DNA from: Prochlorococcus sp. AG-355-B23 | Lineage (GTDB): Bacteria; Cyanobacteriota; Cyanobacteriia; PCC-6307; Cyanobiaceae | Assembly: GCA_003280935.1 (NCBI GenBank) | Contig: QCDJ01000001.1 | Span: forward strand, 1-64,000 | Length of the DNA stretch: 64,000 nt | Direction: 5' to 3' | Part shown: one piece after another, positions 17,732 to 24,672 of the stretch | Layout: every line of letters starts with the position of its first letter | How positions within the stretch are numbered: the stretch's first letter is position 1 | Position numbers and translations under genes: made by a program | The notes under the pieces: generated by a model | Databases searched by the model: none | What the model saw: the letters and a program-made list of their open reading frames with translations, nothing else | What the model was told of the DNA's origin: nothing

Positions 17732-19054
17732 ATGGAAAACAGACAAATTAATTTTTTTAAATCAAAAGACTTTAATACCGTTCTTAAACCATTTAAAAAA
17801 GGAACGGTAGTAAAAATTGACTCGTTTGATATTAGAGAAAATCAAAAAGATTTAAATATAGGTTTATTTGGTTGGTATGCAATTTGTCCCTCTAAAGAAC
17901 TAAAAAAAAATAAACTATATTATTTTTCACTCTATGATGAGCCTCTTGTTCTTTATAGAGATGAAAATAAAAACGTTAGGTGCATTAAAAATATTTGTCC
18001 ACATAGAGGGGCCTCTTTTTTTGGAGGGACATTATCAGATGGAGTAATAACCTGCCCATATCATGGAGCTAAGTTTTCATCTGGAGGAAGTTGCCAAAAT
18101 CTCGACAGAATAACATGTCGCCATATAGTTGATAATAACTACGATAACTACGCCAAAAGAATTCATTTATCTCAATACAAAACATCAGAAAAAAATGGAT
18201 ATATTTTTGTACATTTTTCTAAAAAATCTGAGACTGATTTAAATAATATAAGTGAAGATACACCAATAAGTAAGTACGAATTATTAGAAAATGGTTTTTT
18301 ACATAAGGATTATGTCTTTGAGGAGGTATTAGTCGACTTCAAATGTGATTGGTCAAGGATAATTGAAAATCACCTAGATATACTTCATATCTTTTGGGTT
18401 CACGGCGATACAATCCCAGATAAAGATGTTAATAAAAACGTATTAGTCAGTTTTAATCAGAAAATTAATATTAATCCCAAATACATTGAAAGTATTTATT
18501 ATTACAAGAATGACCCTACAAAAGAATTTATTAGGATAAAATACATACCTCCAGGAAGGATATTAATTTACAAAGGCGATCCTTCTTCATCAAGATATTT
18601 ACAAGTTTTAGATCATATCCCTCTAGGAAACAACAAAGCAAGAGTAATAGTTAGACACTACAGGAAATTTCTACAAAATAAACTGCTTAATAATCTCTTA
18701 TTATTTAAAGAGACTCAAAGAAAGATTTTTTATAAGATATTCGATGAGGATTATATGATCTTAAAAACACAAACATATAATCACGATATGGGATTTATAA
18801 GTAAGGATGAAATTAAATTATTGGGAGAAGATAGGATAATAAATTATTTTTGGAAGTGGTACAAGAAGTCTGAAGATAAAGATGAACCATGGAAAAATAA
18901 TATAAAATCCCAAAACCTTGACGTATACGACAAAGTGATATTGAAATATCCTCCTGAGATAAAGAAGTTAGAAATTGCAAATAATATAGATATCATTAGA
19001 AAAACATTTGTACGATTTGCTGCTCCGCTGATATTTTTTATGTTAATAATATAA
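17732..19054 (+). CDS. Rieske-type non-heme iron oxygenase
   Basis: This 440-residue protein has a full Rieske [2Fe-2S] site, C89-P-H91 and C108-P-Y-H111 (NICPHRGASFF, TCPYHGAKF), and a mononuclear iron site D216-x2-H219-x4-H224 in NHLDILHIFWVH. The architecture and a hydrophobic C terminus (FVRFAAPLIFFMLII) resemble the pheophorbide a oxygenase/CAO/Tic55 group, which is membrane-associated and acts on tetrapyrroles or lipids. It is followed after 3 bp by a 33-residue membrane peptide and then an ABC ATPase, so it appears to head an operon. Substrate unknown; an oxidised pigment, sterol-like lipid or other hydrophobic molecule is possible. Confidence 0.85.
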   Translation: MENRQINFFKSKDFNTVLKPFKKGTVVKIDSFDIRENQKDLNIGLFGWYAICPSKELKKNKLYYFSLYDEPLVLYRDENKNVRCIKNICPHRGASFFGGTLSDGVITCPYHGAKFSSGGSCQNLDRITCRHIVDNNYDNYAKRIHLSQYKTSEKNGYIFVHFSKKSETDLNNISEDTPISKYELLENGFLHKDYVFEEVLVDFKCDWSRIIENHLDILHIFWVHGDTIPDKDVNKNVLVSFNQKININPKYIESIYYYKNDPTKEFIRIKYIPPGRILIYKGDPSSSRYLQVLDHIPLGNNKARVIVRHYRKFLQNKLLNNLLLFKETQRKIFYKIFDEDYMILKTQTYNHDMGFISKDEIKLLGEDRIINYFWKWYKKSEDKDEPWKNNIKSQNLDVYDKVILKYPPEIKKLEIANNIDIIRKTFVRFAAPLIFFMLII

Positions 19055-19057
19055 TTT

Positions 19058-19159
19058 ATGAAGAAAGTAAATAGACCTTCATGGTTGAATTGGCTTTATC
19101 TTTTTATTTTTATTTTAAGCTCAATACAGTTGATTATATTTTGGAGTAATAAGTTTTAG
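19058..19159 (+). CDS. Membrane mini-protein, 33 aa, between Rieske and ABC genes
   Basis: ATG at 19058, stop TAG at 19157-19159. The product begins MKKVNRPSWLNWLYLFIFIL and ends QLIIFWSNKF: a short basic N terminus, three Trp residues, and one membrane helix. The start lies 3 bp after the Rieske stop, and the last base of its stop is the first base of the GTG start of the ABC ATPase. Such packing strongly suggests genuine translation. It may anchor or link the oxygenase or the ATPase to the membrane. Confidence 0.6.
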   Translation: MKKVNRPSWLNWLYLFIFILSSIQLIIFWSNKF

Positions 19160-19947
19160 TGTTGAATAAATTTTGGTTTGATGCAAAAAATATAAATTGT
19201 TTTAAAAATGGCTTTAGAGTAATTAAAGATTTAAATTTAAAAATAGGGTATTCAGAGAATGTAATATTAATTGGACCGAATGGTTCAGGTAAATCATCCT
19301 TAATTGAAATAATTAATAGAAACATATACCCAGTAGAAGCTAATGAATCGAAACTGAAGATATTTGACAAAGAACTTATAAATTTATGGGAACTAAGAAA
19401 AAAAATAAGTACTGTAAATAATGATATAAAAAATAGAATAAATCCAAATTTACAAGTTTTTGATTTAATTTTAAGTGGACTATATGGAAGATATTGTTAC
19501 GTACAAAATAAATCTGAAAGGGATTCTAAAAAGGTGGAAAAAATCATGCAGAAAATGAATATTTCTAATTTATCTAAAAAGAACTTTTCCTATTTATCAG
19601 ATGGAGAAAAACAAATTTCTCTCATTGCAAGGGCATTAATCAAAAAGCCGGAAATCTTAATCCTAGATGAACCAATTGCAAATTTAGATTATAAATCAAA
19701 GTTTTTTGTAATTGATAAGGTTAATGAATTATCAAAATTAAATACTAAAATTTTATGCGTTACTCATGATATTTCAACGATTACAAAAATTTATGACCGG
19801 GTCATAATGCTAAAAGATGGCCAGATAATTGCCGATGGAGATCAAAAAAAGGTTATAAATAGTGAAAATCTTAGTAAGTTGTATGGTATTCAAGTAGAGG
19901 TAACTAACAATAGTGGACTATGGAATATAAATAGATTAATTAAATAA
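19159..19947 (+). CDS. ABC transporter ATPase, orphan (ModF/FepC-like)
   Basis: This 262-residue nucleotide-binding protein has Walker A GPNGSGKSS, signature YLSDGEKQISLIARAL, Walker B ILILDEP and the H-loop CVTHD. LSDGE in place of LSGGQ and the segment DLILSGLYGRY recall the COG1119 (ModF-like) and iron-siderophore ATPase branch. The best start is GTG at 19159, overlapping the previous stop. No permease gene is adjacent. It therefore either serves a permease encoded elsewhere or does a non-transport job with the Rieske protein. Confidence 0.85.
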   Translation: MLNKFWFDAKNINCFKNGFRVIKDLNLKIGYSENVILIGPNGSGKSSLIEIINRNIYPVEANESKLKIFDKELINLWELRKKISTVNNDIKNRINPNLQVFDLILSGLYGRYCYVQNKSERDSKKVEKIMQKMNISNLSKKNFSYLSDGEKQISLIARALIKKPEILILDEPIANLDYKSKFFVIDKVNELSKLNTKILCVTHDISTITKIYDRVIMLKDGQIIADGDQKKVINSENLSKLYGIQVEVTNNSGLWNINRLIK

Positions 19948-20128
19948 CAATTATGAAAATAGCTATCGCAATAGCAAGGAATACTAATTTTTTACTTTTT
20001 AAAAATGAAGAGGATTTATTTTTAAATGACGAAGATCCACATTTAGAACATATGATCTTTCCTCCTAAAGATCGATCTGAGACGAATGAAGAACTTCCAC
20101 AATTAAAGCAAACTCTGTTTACGCCCAT
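19940..20128 (-). CDS. Zinc-ribbon protein with C-terminal membrane anchor, 62 aa
   Basis: The product has two CxxC knuckles, CFNCG (residues 7-11) and CSKCG (residues 27-31), forming a small zinc ribbon. A Ser/Lys-rich linker follows, then a terminal membrane helix (LVFLAIAIAIFIIVI), so it resembles a tail-anchored zinc ribbon exposed to the cytoplasm. It overlaps the convergent ABC ATPase by 8 bp. It is divergent from the Crp-type regulator, with Fur-box-like sites between them. Function unknown. Confidence 0.75.
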   Translation of the reverse strand: MGVNRVCFNCGSSSFVSDRSLGGKIICSKCGSSSFKNKSSSFLKSKKLVFLAIAIAIFIIVI

Positions 20129-20205
20129 CTAAAAAAAAATAATTAGTATTTCTACTAAAATTATATTCCTAAATACTGTGTAAAGAAAAATATCAGAAAT
20201 GATAT

Positions 20206-20224
20206 GATAATGAGAATCTATTGC
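20206..20224. promoter_or_regulatory. Fur-box-like site 1
   Basis: GATAATGAGAATCTATTGC matches 14 of 19 positions of the classical Fur box GATAATGATAATCATTATC, with the left half (GATAATGA-AATC) nearly perfect. It lies in the divergent interval between the zinc-ribbon gene and the Crp-type regulator. A closely related sequence recurs at 21786 upstream of ferritin. Confidence 0.65.
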
Positions 20225-20250
20225 AATAAGTATTTTTTTAGTGCATAATT

Positions 20251-20269
20251 GATAATAATTCTCATTATC
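20251..20269. promoter_or_regulatory. Fur-box-like site 2
   Basis: GATAATAATTCTCATTATC matches 16 of 19 Fur-box positions and is itself an almost perfect palindrome (GATAAT...ATTATC). It ends 12 bp before the ATG of the Crp-type regulator, so bound Fur would block transcription or initiation. This site is also why the longer reading frame from TTG 20249 is unlikely to be coding. Confidence 0.75.
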
Positions 20270-20281
20270 ATATATTTATTA

Positions 20282-20869
20282 ATGAATTTCCATAGCTATG
20301 GAGACTCTCCGTCAAAATCGGTCAGAATAATAACTGGGCAGTCCGTTTTAATAGATCCTTCATCCAGGCCAAAGGGCACATGTCTAGAAGTTGAAAGTGG
20401 AATTGCTCGAGTTTATTGCCCTTGTGAAGAAACTGAAGGGATGACACTTGCATTCTTACAATCAGGTGATCAATTAAGAACCGACCTTTTATGTAGTGAT
20501 GGTGTCTGTGTTGAAGCATTAACAGATTTGTCTTTTCATAGCAATGTAAATATTGATGAGAATATTGGTTTCGATGCAGTAAATGAATGGACTTTGCAAC
20601 TCCTCAGGATTAGACACTTAGGGAATGCAGAACAGCGATTACAAGCCTTGTTTTCAATACTAGTAAATCGTCTAGGTAGAAGATGTGGTCAATGGTGTGA
20701 GTTACCTTTTAGGTTAACTCATGAAAGGATTGGCGAATTAATCGGATCTACACGAGTAACATCAACAAGATTAATTTCGAAGTTAAGATCATCTGAATTA
20801 TTAATAGCTCCTATCGGGACCCAAACAGTCAGTGTTGCCCCTTCTTTTATTGAAACATCACCGCTATAA
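20282..20869 (+). CDS. Crp/Fnr-family transcription regulator (NtcA-like HTH)
   Basis: This 195-residue regulator has an N-terminal cyclic-nucleotide-binding-like fold (about residues 15-95) and a C-terminal helix-turn-helix, LTHERIGELIGSTRVTSTRL (residues 145-164), very close to the NtcA recognition helix. The N-terminal domain is cysteine-rich (CPCEE, CSDGVC) and shorter than in Crp, so the ligand may differ and redox or metal sensing is possible. I chose ATG 20282 over the open-frame TTG 20249 because the extension would run through Fur-box 2. The two Fur-like sites suggest induction under iron limitation. Confidence 0.85.
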   Translation: MNFHSYGDSPSKSVRIITGQSVLIDPSSRPKGTCLEVESGIARVYCPCEETEGMTLAFLQSGDQLRTDLLCSDGVCVEALTDLSFHSNVNIDENIGFDAVNEWTLQLLRIRHLGNAEQRLQALFSILVNRLGRRCGQWCELPFRLTHERIGELIGSTRVTSTRLISKLRSSELLIAPIGTQTVSVAPSFIETSPL

Positions 20870-20873
20870 AAAA

Positions 20874-21161
20874 ATGAAGGAATCACAATCACTTACAAAC
20901 AACTTGTTAATGGAAGTTGATGTTTTATCGAATAGACTCAGAAATATCAAGCAATCCTACAAAACCACAGAAAATAAAGCATTGAAGGTAAGGTTATTTA
21001 CTGAAAACAAAAATATTTTTAAAAGAGTTGAGGAGATCTATAAAATAGCTGAACTCTTAAATAAAAATAATGGGAAAATCAACTTTTCGAATTTACTTTT
21101 TGAAATTACCAGAAGGACATTAAATGAAAATAAATTTGAAAGTAATTTATTTTTTCTTTAA
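20874..21161 (+). CDS. Hypothetical protein, 95 aa
   Basis: ATG at 20874, 4 bp after the regulator's stop, so it is probably co-transcribed with it. The frame stays open further upstream inside the regulator gene, but that part is a shadow. The product starts MKESQSLTNNLLMEVDVLSN and looks all-helical with coiled-coil potential (LSNRLRNIKQSYKTTENKAL) and many Lys/Asn residues. Its 3' end overlaps the convergent ferritin gene by 15 bp. I do not recognise the family. Its position implies a role in the iron response. Confidence 0.65.
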   Translation: MKESQSLTNNLLMEVDVLSNRLRNIKQSYKTTENKALKVRLFTENKNIFKRVEEIYKIAELLNKNNGKINFSNLLFEITRRTLNENKFESNLFFL

Positions 21162-21707
21162 ATCACTATCTATTAACAAGATTGCCGAAGGTTGATTAGA
21201 AGCAAACTTAACCTTGCCCAGTATGTTCGCAAATTCATCTTCTGATTGTGTTTGAGCCTCTATAATTGGATCTAAAAATACGTTAGTTCTTGTATCTGAA
21301 ATTCTTTCTGATATGGAATAAACTTGTTGAAGAGATGAAGTTAAATCAGCCTCCATATTAAAAGAATAAGAAATCAGCTCCTCAATAGAATCCCATGTTT
21401 GAACGGGTGCAGGAATTTGATCTAATTTTACGCTTTGTCCTCTTGCGATTAAGTAATCTGCAAATTTCTGAGCATGTTCCATTTCACCTTGTGATTCACT
21501 TAGAAAATGAGAGGCAAATCCATTTAAATCACGTTCTTGAAACCATAGATACATAGAAAAATATTGAACATTGGCATATCTTTCCATTGTTAGATGTTCA
21601 AAAAGATTATCTAATAAACTATTGTCTATAGGTTGAGCAATGGCTCTTCCAGATGGACCAAAATTAATTAATTTCTTTGTTTTTAAATTATTTTCATTCA
21701 TTTTCAA
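21147..21707 (-). CDS. Ferritin
   Basis: This 186-residue four-helix-bundle ferritin stores iron as a ferric mineral. The ferroxidase residues are visible: the helix A Glu in HLTMERYANVQYFSMYLWF and the ExxH pair in SQGEMEHAQKFADYLIARGQ, followed by helices C and D containing EAQTQSEDEFANIL. Two or three ATGs cluster at the start (M1, M3). A Fur-box-like site lies 79 bp upstream in the divergent region shared with the 40-residue Cys peptide. This ferritin is of the type known from marine picocyanobacteria and diatoms. Confidence 0.93.
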   Translation of the reverse strand: MKMNENNLKTKKLINFGPSGRAIAQPIDNSLLDNLFEHLTMERYANVQYFSMYLWFQERDLNGFASHFLSESQGEMEHAQKFADYLIARGQSVKLDQIPAPVQTWDSIEELISYSFNMEADLTSSLQQVYSISERISDTRTNVFLDPIIEAQTQSEDEFANILGKVKFASNQPSAILLIDSDLKKK

Positions 21708-21785
21708 ATAAGGAGCTAAATAAATAATACAACATTTTGTATAAATTAGTAATTGATAAATCCTTTAAATTAAATTAAATAATAT

Positions 21786-21804
21786 GATAATGAAAATCAC
21801 TCGC
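21786..21804. promoter_or_regulatory. Fur-box-like site 3
   Basis: GATAATGAAAATCACTCGC matches 14 of 19 Fur-box positions. Over 25 bp it shares 21 positions with the block around site 1 (ATGATAATGA-AATC, then T-GCAATA). It lies between divergent ferritin and the 40-residue peptide gene, ending 10 bp before the latter's ATG, so it could control one or both. Confidence 0.65.
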
Positions 21805-21814
21805 AATACTATAA

Positions 21815-21937
21815 ATGAATTTAGAGTACAGTTTTTCTGAACTGCTATTAACTAATAAAATATATAAAAGTAAAAAAAAGAAATGTAAAAAGAAAAAATG
21901 CTCTAATTGGAAGGGAGGGAAGTGTAATTGCCTATAA
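21815..21937 (+). CDS. Lys/Cys-rich peptide, 40 aa, behind a Fur-like box
   Basis: ATG at 21815, stop TAA at 21935-21937. The product begins MNLEYSFSELLLTNKIYKSK, continues into a lysine tract, and ends with CKKKKCSNWKGGKCNCL. Four cysteines (C-x4-C-x7-C-x-C) in the basic C-terminal half suggest binding of a metal or Fe-S cluster, or contact with nucleic acid or membrane. A Fur-like site sits just upstream, and ferritin and a FutC-type ATPase flank it. The short length makes chance possible, but four clustered Cys codons in an AT-rich region are unusual. No family recognised. Confidence 0.5.
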   Translation: MNLEYSFSELLLTNKIYKSKKKKCKKKKCSNWKGGKCNCL

Positions 21938-21944
21938 ATAAATT

Positions 21945-23003
21945 CTATATATATACTTTATGTGCTCCAGGATATAAAAAATAATAACTATTTTTATTTA
22001 TAGAAAGAGAACATTTATCACCATTATTTAGTAGATTATTAATATCAGTTCTAACCCGCAATATGTTTCCATTAATAGTTACTTTATATATAAGAAATTC
22101 TCCAAGAAATTCTTTAGATATTACATTCGCATTACCAGATTCTGATCTTTTAATTGAAATAAATTTAGGCGAAATTGACATGCTTTTAATATTTGCATTT
22201 TGTAAAACTCCTGAAGTATTTATCTCGCCAAAACAAGAAATATATGAATTACCATTTTTTTTGAGATTAACAACATTATTACCCAATATAAAACTACTAA
22301 CAAATATGGTCTTGGGATTATTCAGAAGGTTAATTGGTGTATCAATTTGGTGTATTTCCCCATCATTCATAACAGCGACTTTATCGCAAATTGACATCGC
22401 TTCTTCCGGATCATGAGTAACCATCAATCCGCTTGCGTTACAACCTTTTAAAATATTTGGGAGTTCACTCCTCAATTTTATTTTGACATGCATATCAAGA
22501 CTACAAAAAGGTTCATCTAATAAAATAAAATTTGTACCTGGAGCAAGAGCTCTCGCAATTGCAAGTCTTTGTTTTTGGCCTCCAGAAAGTTCATGTGGGT
22601 ACCTTCCAACAAAGCTATCAAGACCAACAACATTTAATAAATAATCAACTCTAGATCTGTCTTTTTTGTTTTTCAAACCAAAAATTACATTTTCCAAAAC
22701 AGTCAAGTGAGGGAAAAGTGCGTAGTCTTGAAAAACCATACCAATATTTCTTTTCTCAGGACTAAGAATTTTTTTGCGACTTGAAATTTCCTTGTGATTT
22801 AGAGAAATCCTCCCTTTAGAGGGATATTCGAACCCCGCGATTAATCTTAAAAGAGTAGTTTTTCCGCAACCAGAAGGACCAAGCAACCCTAAAAATTCGC
22901 CATTTTCAATTTTGAGGTTAATTTCTTTTAATATCCAATTTGAACATTCTCGCTTATCATATTTATGATGCAAATCATCAATTATTAACGCATCATTTCT
23001 CAC
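21945..23003 (-). CDS. futC: Iron(III) ABC transporter ATPase
   Basis: This 352-residue ATPase is of the FbpC/FutC type. Walker A is GPSGCGKTT (42-50), signature LSGGQKQRLAIARAL (from 139), Walker B LLDEP, H-loop VTHDPEEAM. The C-terminal 110 residues form the regulatory TOBE-like domain with PKFISIKRSESGNANVISKE. The Q-loop FQDYALFPHLTVLENVIFGL is typical of ferric iron importers, and the iron-related neighbours agree. The permease and binding protein are not in the window, so futC stands alone. A related polyamine or sulfate importer is the alternative. Confidence 0.82.
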   Translation of the reverse strand: MRNDALIIDDLHHKYDKRECSNWILKEINLKIENGEFLGLLGPSGCGKTTLLRLIAGFEYPSKGRISLNHKEISSRKKILSPEKRNIGMVFQDYALFPHLTVLENVIFGLKNKKDRSRVDYLLNVVGLDSFVGRYPHELSGGQKQRLAIARALAPGTNFILLDEPFCSLDMHVKIKLRSELPNILKGCNASGLMVTHDPEEAMSICDKVAVMNDGEIHQIDTPINLLNNPKTIFVSSFILGNNVVNLKKNGNSYISCFGEINTSGVLQNANIKSMSISPKFISIKRSESGNANVISKEFLGEFLIYKVTINGNILRVRTDINNLLNNGDKCSLSINKNSYYFLYPGAHKVYI

Positions 23004-23098
23004 TAAGTTCTTCTTATTAGATATATTAAGTTAGCAGAAAATATTCACCTAAAATATCCCTTGTATAATTTTATACACCATTTAATTTTCAAATTTAA

Positions 23099-23752
23099 AT
23101 GAGAAAGTCTGAAAGAGCTGAAATAATACGTAAGGAACTCAAAAAGCTATATCCATCGCCTCCAATACCCCTTGATCATACAAATGCATATACACTTCTA
23201 GTCGCGGTAGTTTTAAGTGCTCAATCAACAGATAAGAAAGTTAATGAATTAACAAAAAGCTTATTTAAAGTTGCAGATAATCCAGAAAAAATGATGCAGC
23301 TAGGTATTAATGGCATTTACGAATACATAAAATTTTTAGGTCTATCTAATCAAAAATCAAAGAACATCTATAACTTATCTAAATTATTGATTGAGAAGCA
23401 TAGTGGTACGGTCCCAGATTCTTTTGAGAAGCTTGAATCTCTTCCAGGGGTAGGTCATAAAACAGCATCAGTTGTAATGTCTCAAGTGTTCAAAATACCC
23501 TCATTCCCAGTAGATACACACATACACAGGTTGGCACAAAGATGGGGCCTATCAAATGGCGATAGCGTAGTTCAAACAGAAAAAGACCTGAAAAAAATAT
23601 TTCCTGTTAATGATTGGAATACCTTACATTTACAAATAATCTTTTATGGCAGAGAATACTGTACAGCAAGAGGCTGTGATGGAACAAAATGTTATTTATG
23701 TCGCACTCTTTATCCCAAAAGAAATAAGAAATTTATATGTAAAAAGCCTTAA
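23099..23752 (+). CDS. nth: Endonuclease III (DNA glycosylase/AP lyase)
   Basis: This 217-residue enzyme excises oxidised pyrimidines in base excision repair. The helix-hairpin-helix LPGVGHKTASVV supplies the catalytic lysine, and PVDTHIHRLAQRWGL the catalytic aspartate. The C terminus carries cysteines for the [4Fe-4S] cluster in the arrangement C-x4-C-x4-C-x2-C (YCTARGCDGTKCYLC), with a further Cys 12 residues on. This differs from the E. coli C-x6-C-x2-C-x5-C spacing. It is divergent from futC across 95 bp. Confidence 0.93.
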   Translation: MRKSERAEIIRKELKKLYPSPPIPLDHTNAYTLLVAVVLSAQSTDKKVNELTKSLFKVADNPEKMMQLGINGIYEYIKFLGLSNQKSKNIYNLSKLLIEKHSGTVPDSFEKLESLPGVGHKTASVVMSQVFKIPSFPVDTHIHRLAQRWGLSNGDSVVQTEKDLKKIFPVNDWNTLHLQIIFYGREYCTARGCDGTKCYLCRTLYPKRNKKFICKKP

Positions 23753-23787
23753 GAAATTTATATAATATTTAAATTAGTTTTTTAATT

Positions 23788-24447
23788 ATGAAAATAGCAA
23801 TTACTGGTGCATCGGGGAAAACAGGTTATAGAATTTCCGAAGAAGCAGTTAAGAAAGGATATAAAGTAAAGCAAATCATCAGAAAGAATTCAAAAGTCTC
23901 AGCAGGACTAGAGCGTTTAGAAACAATTAGGGTTTCATTAGACAAAAAAGGAGAACTTGATGAAGCTTTAAAAGATATTGATGCTTTGATAATTGCGACT
24001 GGAGCGAGAGCATCATTAGATTTAACTGGTCCTGCAAAGGTTGATGCATTAGGTGTATACAGGCAATTAGAGAGTTGCAAAAGAGTTGGGATTAAAAGAG
24101 TTATTTTAATTAGTTCCCTTTGTACTGGTAAATTATTTCACCCATTAAACTTATTTGGTTTAATTCTTATTTGGAAGAAATTAGGTGAAAACTTTCTACG
24201 CAATTCAAATTTTGAATGGACTATTATTAGACCTGGAGGATTAAAGGAAAATGAAGATATTAAATCAGAAAATATAAATTATTCAAAAGAGGATACTCAA
24301 ATTAATGGATCAATCCCAAGAAGATTAGTTGCGCAATGTTGTATAGATTCTTTAAAAAACAAAGAATCCATAAATAAATTAATAGAAGTTACAAGTTCGA
24401 ATGAGAATAAAAAGATATCTTTTAAAAAAGCTATGCAAATGATTTAA
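23788..24447 (+). CDS. NAD(P)-binding atypical SDR-family protein
   Basis: This 219-residue protein starts MKIAITGASGKTGYRISEEA, whose GxxGxxG is the dinucleotide-binding motif of the atypical short-chain dehydrogenase (NmrA/SDR_a5-like) group. Conserved IKRVILISSLCTGK and FEWTIIRPGGLKENE complete the pattern. The classical YxxxK catalytic pair is absent, as in related cyanobacterial and chloroplast proteins (Tic62/HCF173-like families). Specific function cannot be assigned. It follows nth by 35 bp on the same strand. Confidence 0.8.
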   Translation: MKIAITGASGKTGYRISEEAVKKGYKVKQIIRKNSKVSAGLERLETIRVSLDKKGELDEALKDIDALIIATGARASLDLTGPAKVDALGVYRQLESCKRVGIKRVILISSLCTGKLFHPLNLFGLILIWKKLGENFLRNSNFEWTIIRPGGLKENEDIKSENINYSKEDTQINGSIPRRLVAQCCIDSLKNKESINKLIEVTSSNENKKISFKKAMQMI

Positions 24448-24473
24448 AAGATGTAAATATATAAATTAAAACT

Positions 24474-24662
24474 ATGAAAATAAATCCCAAAATTGACGCA
24501 TTACAATTAATGCTTACTGATTTAAGAACTAGAAATGAGCCAATAAGACATAAAGCTGCATTTAAAGGCTGTCAACCAGAATTTCAAAGTCTTGTATCAA
24601 GATTAATAAAGCAGTTAGAGGAGGAATTAGTTGTTGAAAAGCTTACTAATCGTGATAGTTAA
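24474..24662 (+). CDS. Conserved small cyanobacterial protein, 62 aa
   Basis: This all-helical 62-residue protein starts MKINPKIDALQLMLTDLRTR and contains RHKAAFKGCQPEFQSLVSRLIKQL, split by the invariant-looking GCQPEF. I believe homologues are widespread in cyanobacteria, but no function is known to me. It follows the SDR gene by 26 bp and converges with the PPC-glutaredoxin gene. Confidence 0.72.
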   Translation: MKINPKIDALQLMLTDLRTRNEPIRHKAAFKGCQPEFQSLVSRLIKQLEEELVVEKLTNRDS

Positions 24663-24672
24663 AAAATTTAGA

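Noticed and set aside
20249..20281. In-frame upstream extension of the Crp-type regulator from TTG 20249
   Set aside because: The extra residues are an Ile/Leu run encoded by a near-perfect Fur-box palindrome; ATG 20282 gives a normal regulator N terminus.
20832..20873. Upstream extension of the 95-residue gene inside the regulator
   Set aside because: It is out of frame with the regulator's coding sequence and an ATG with normal spacing occurs at 20874.
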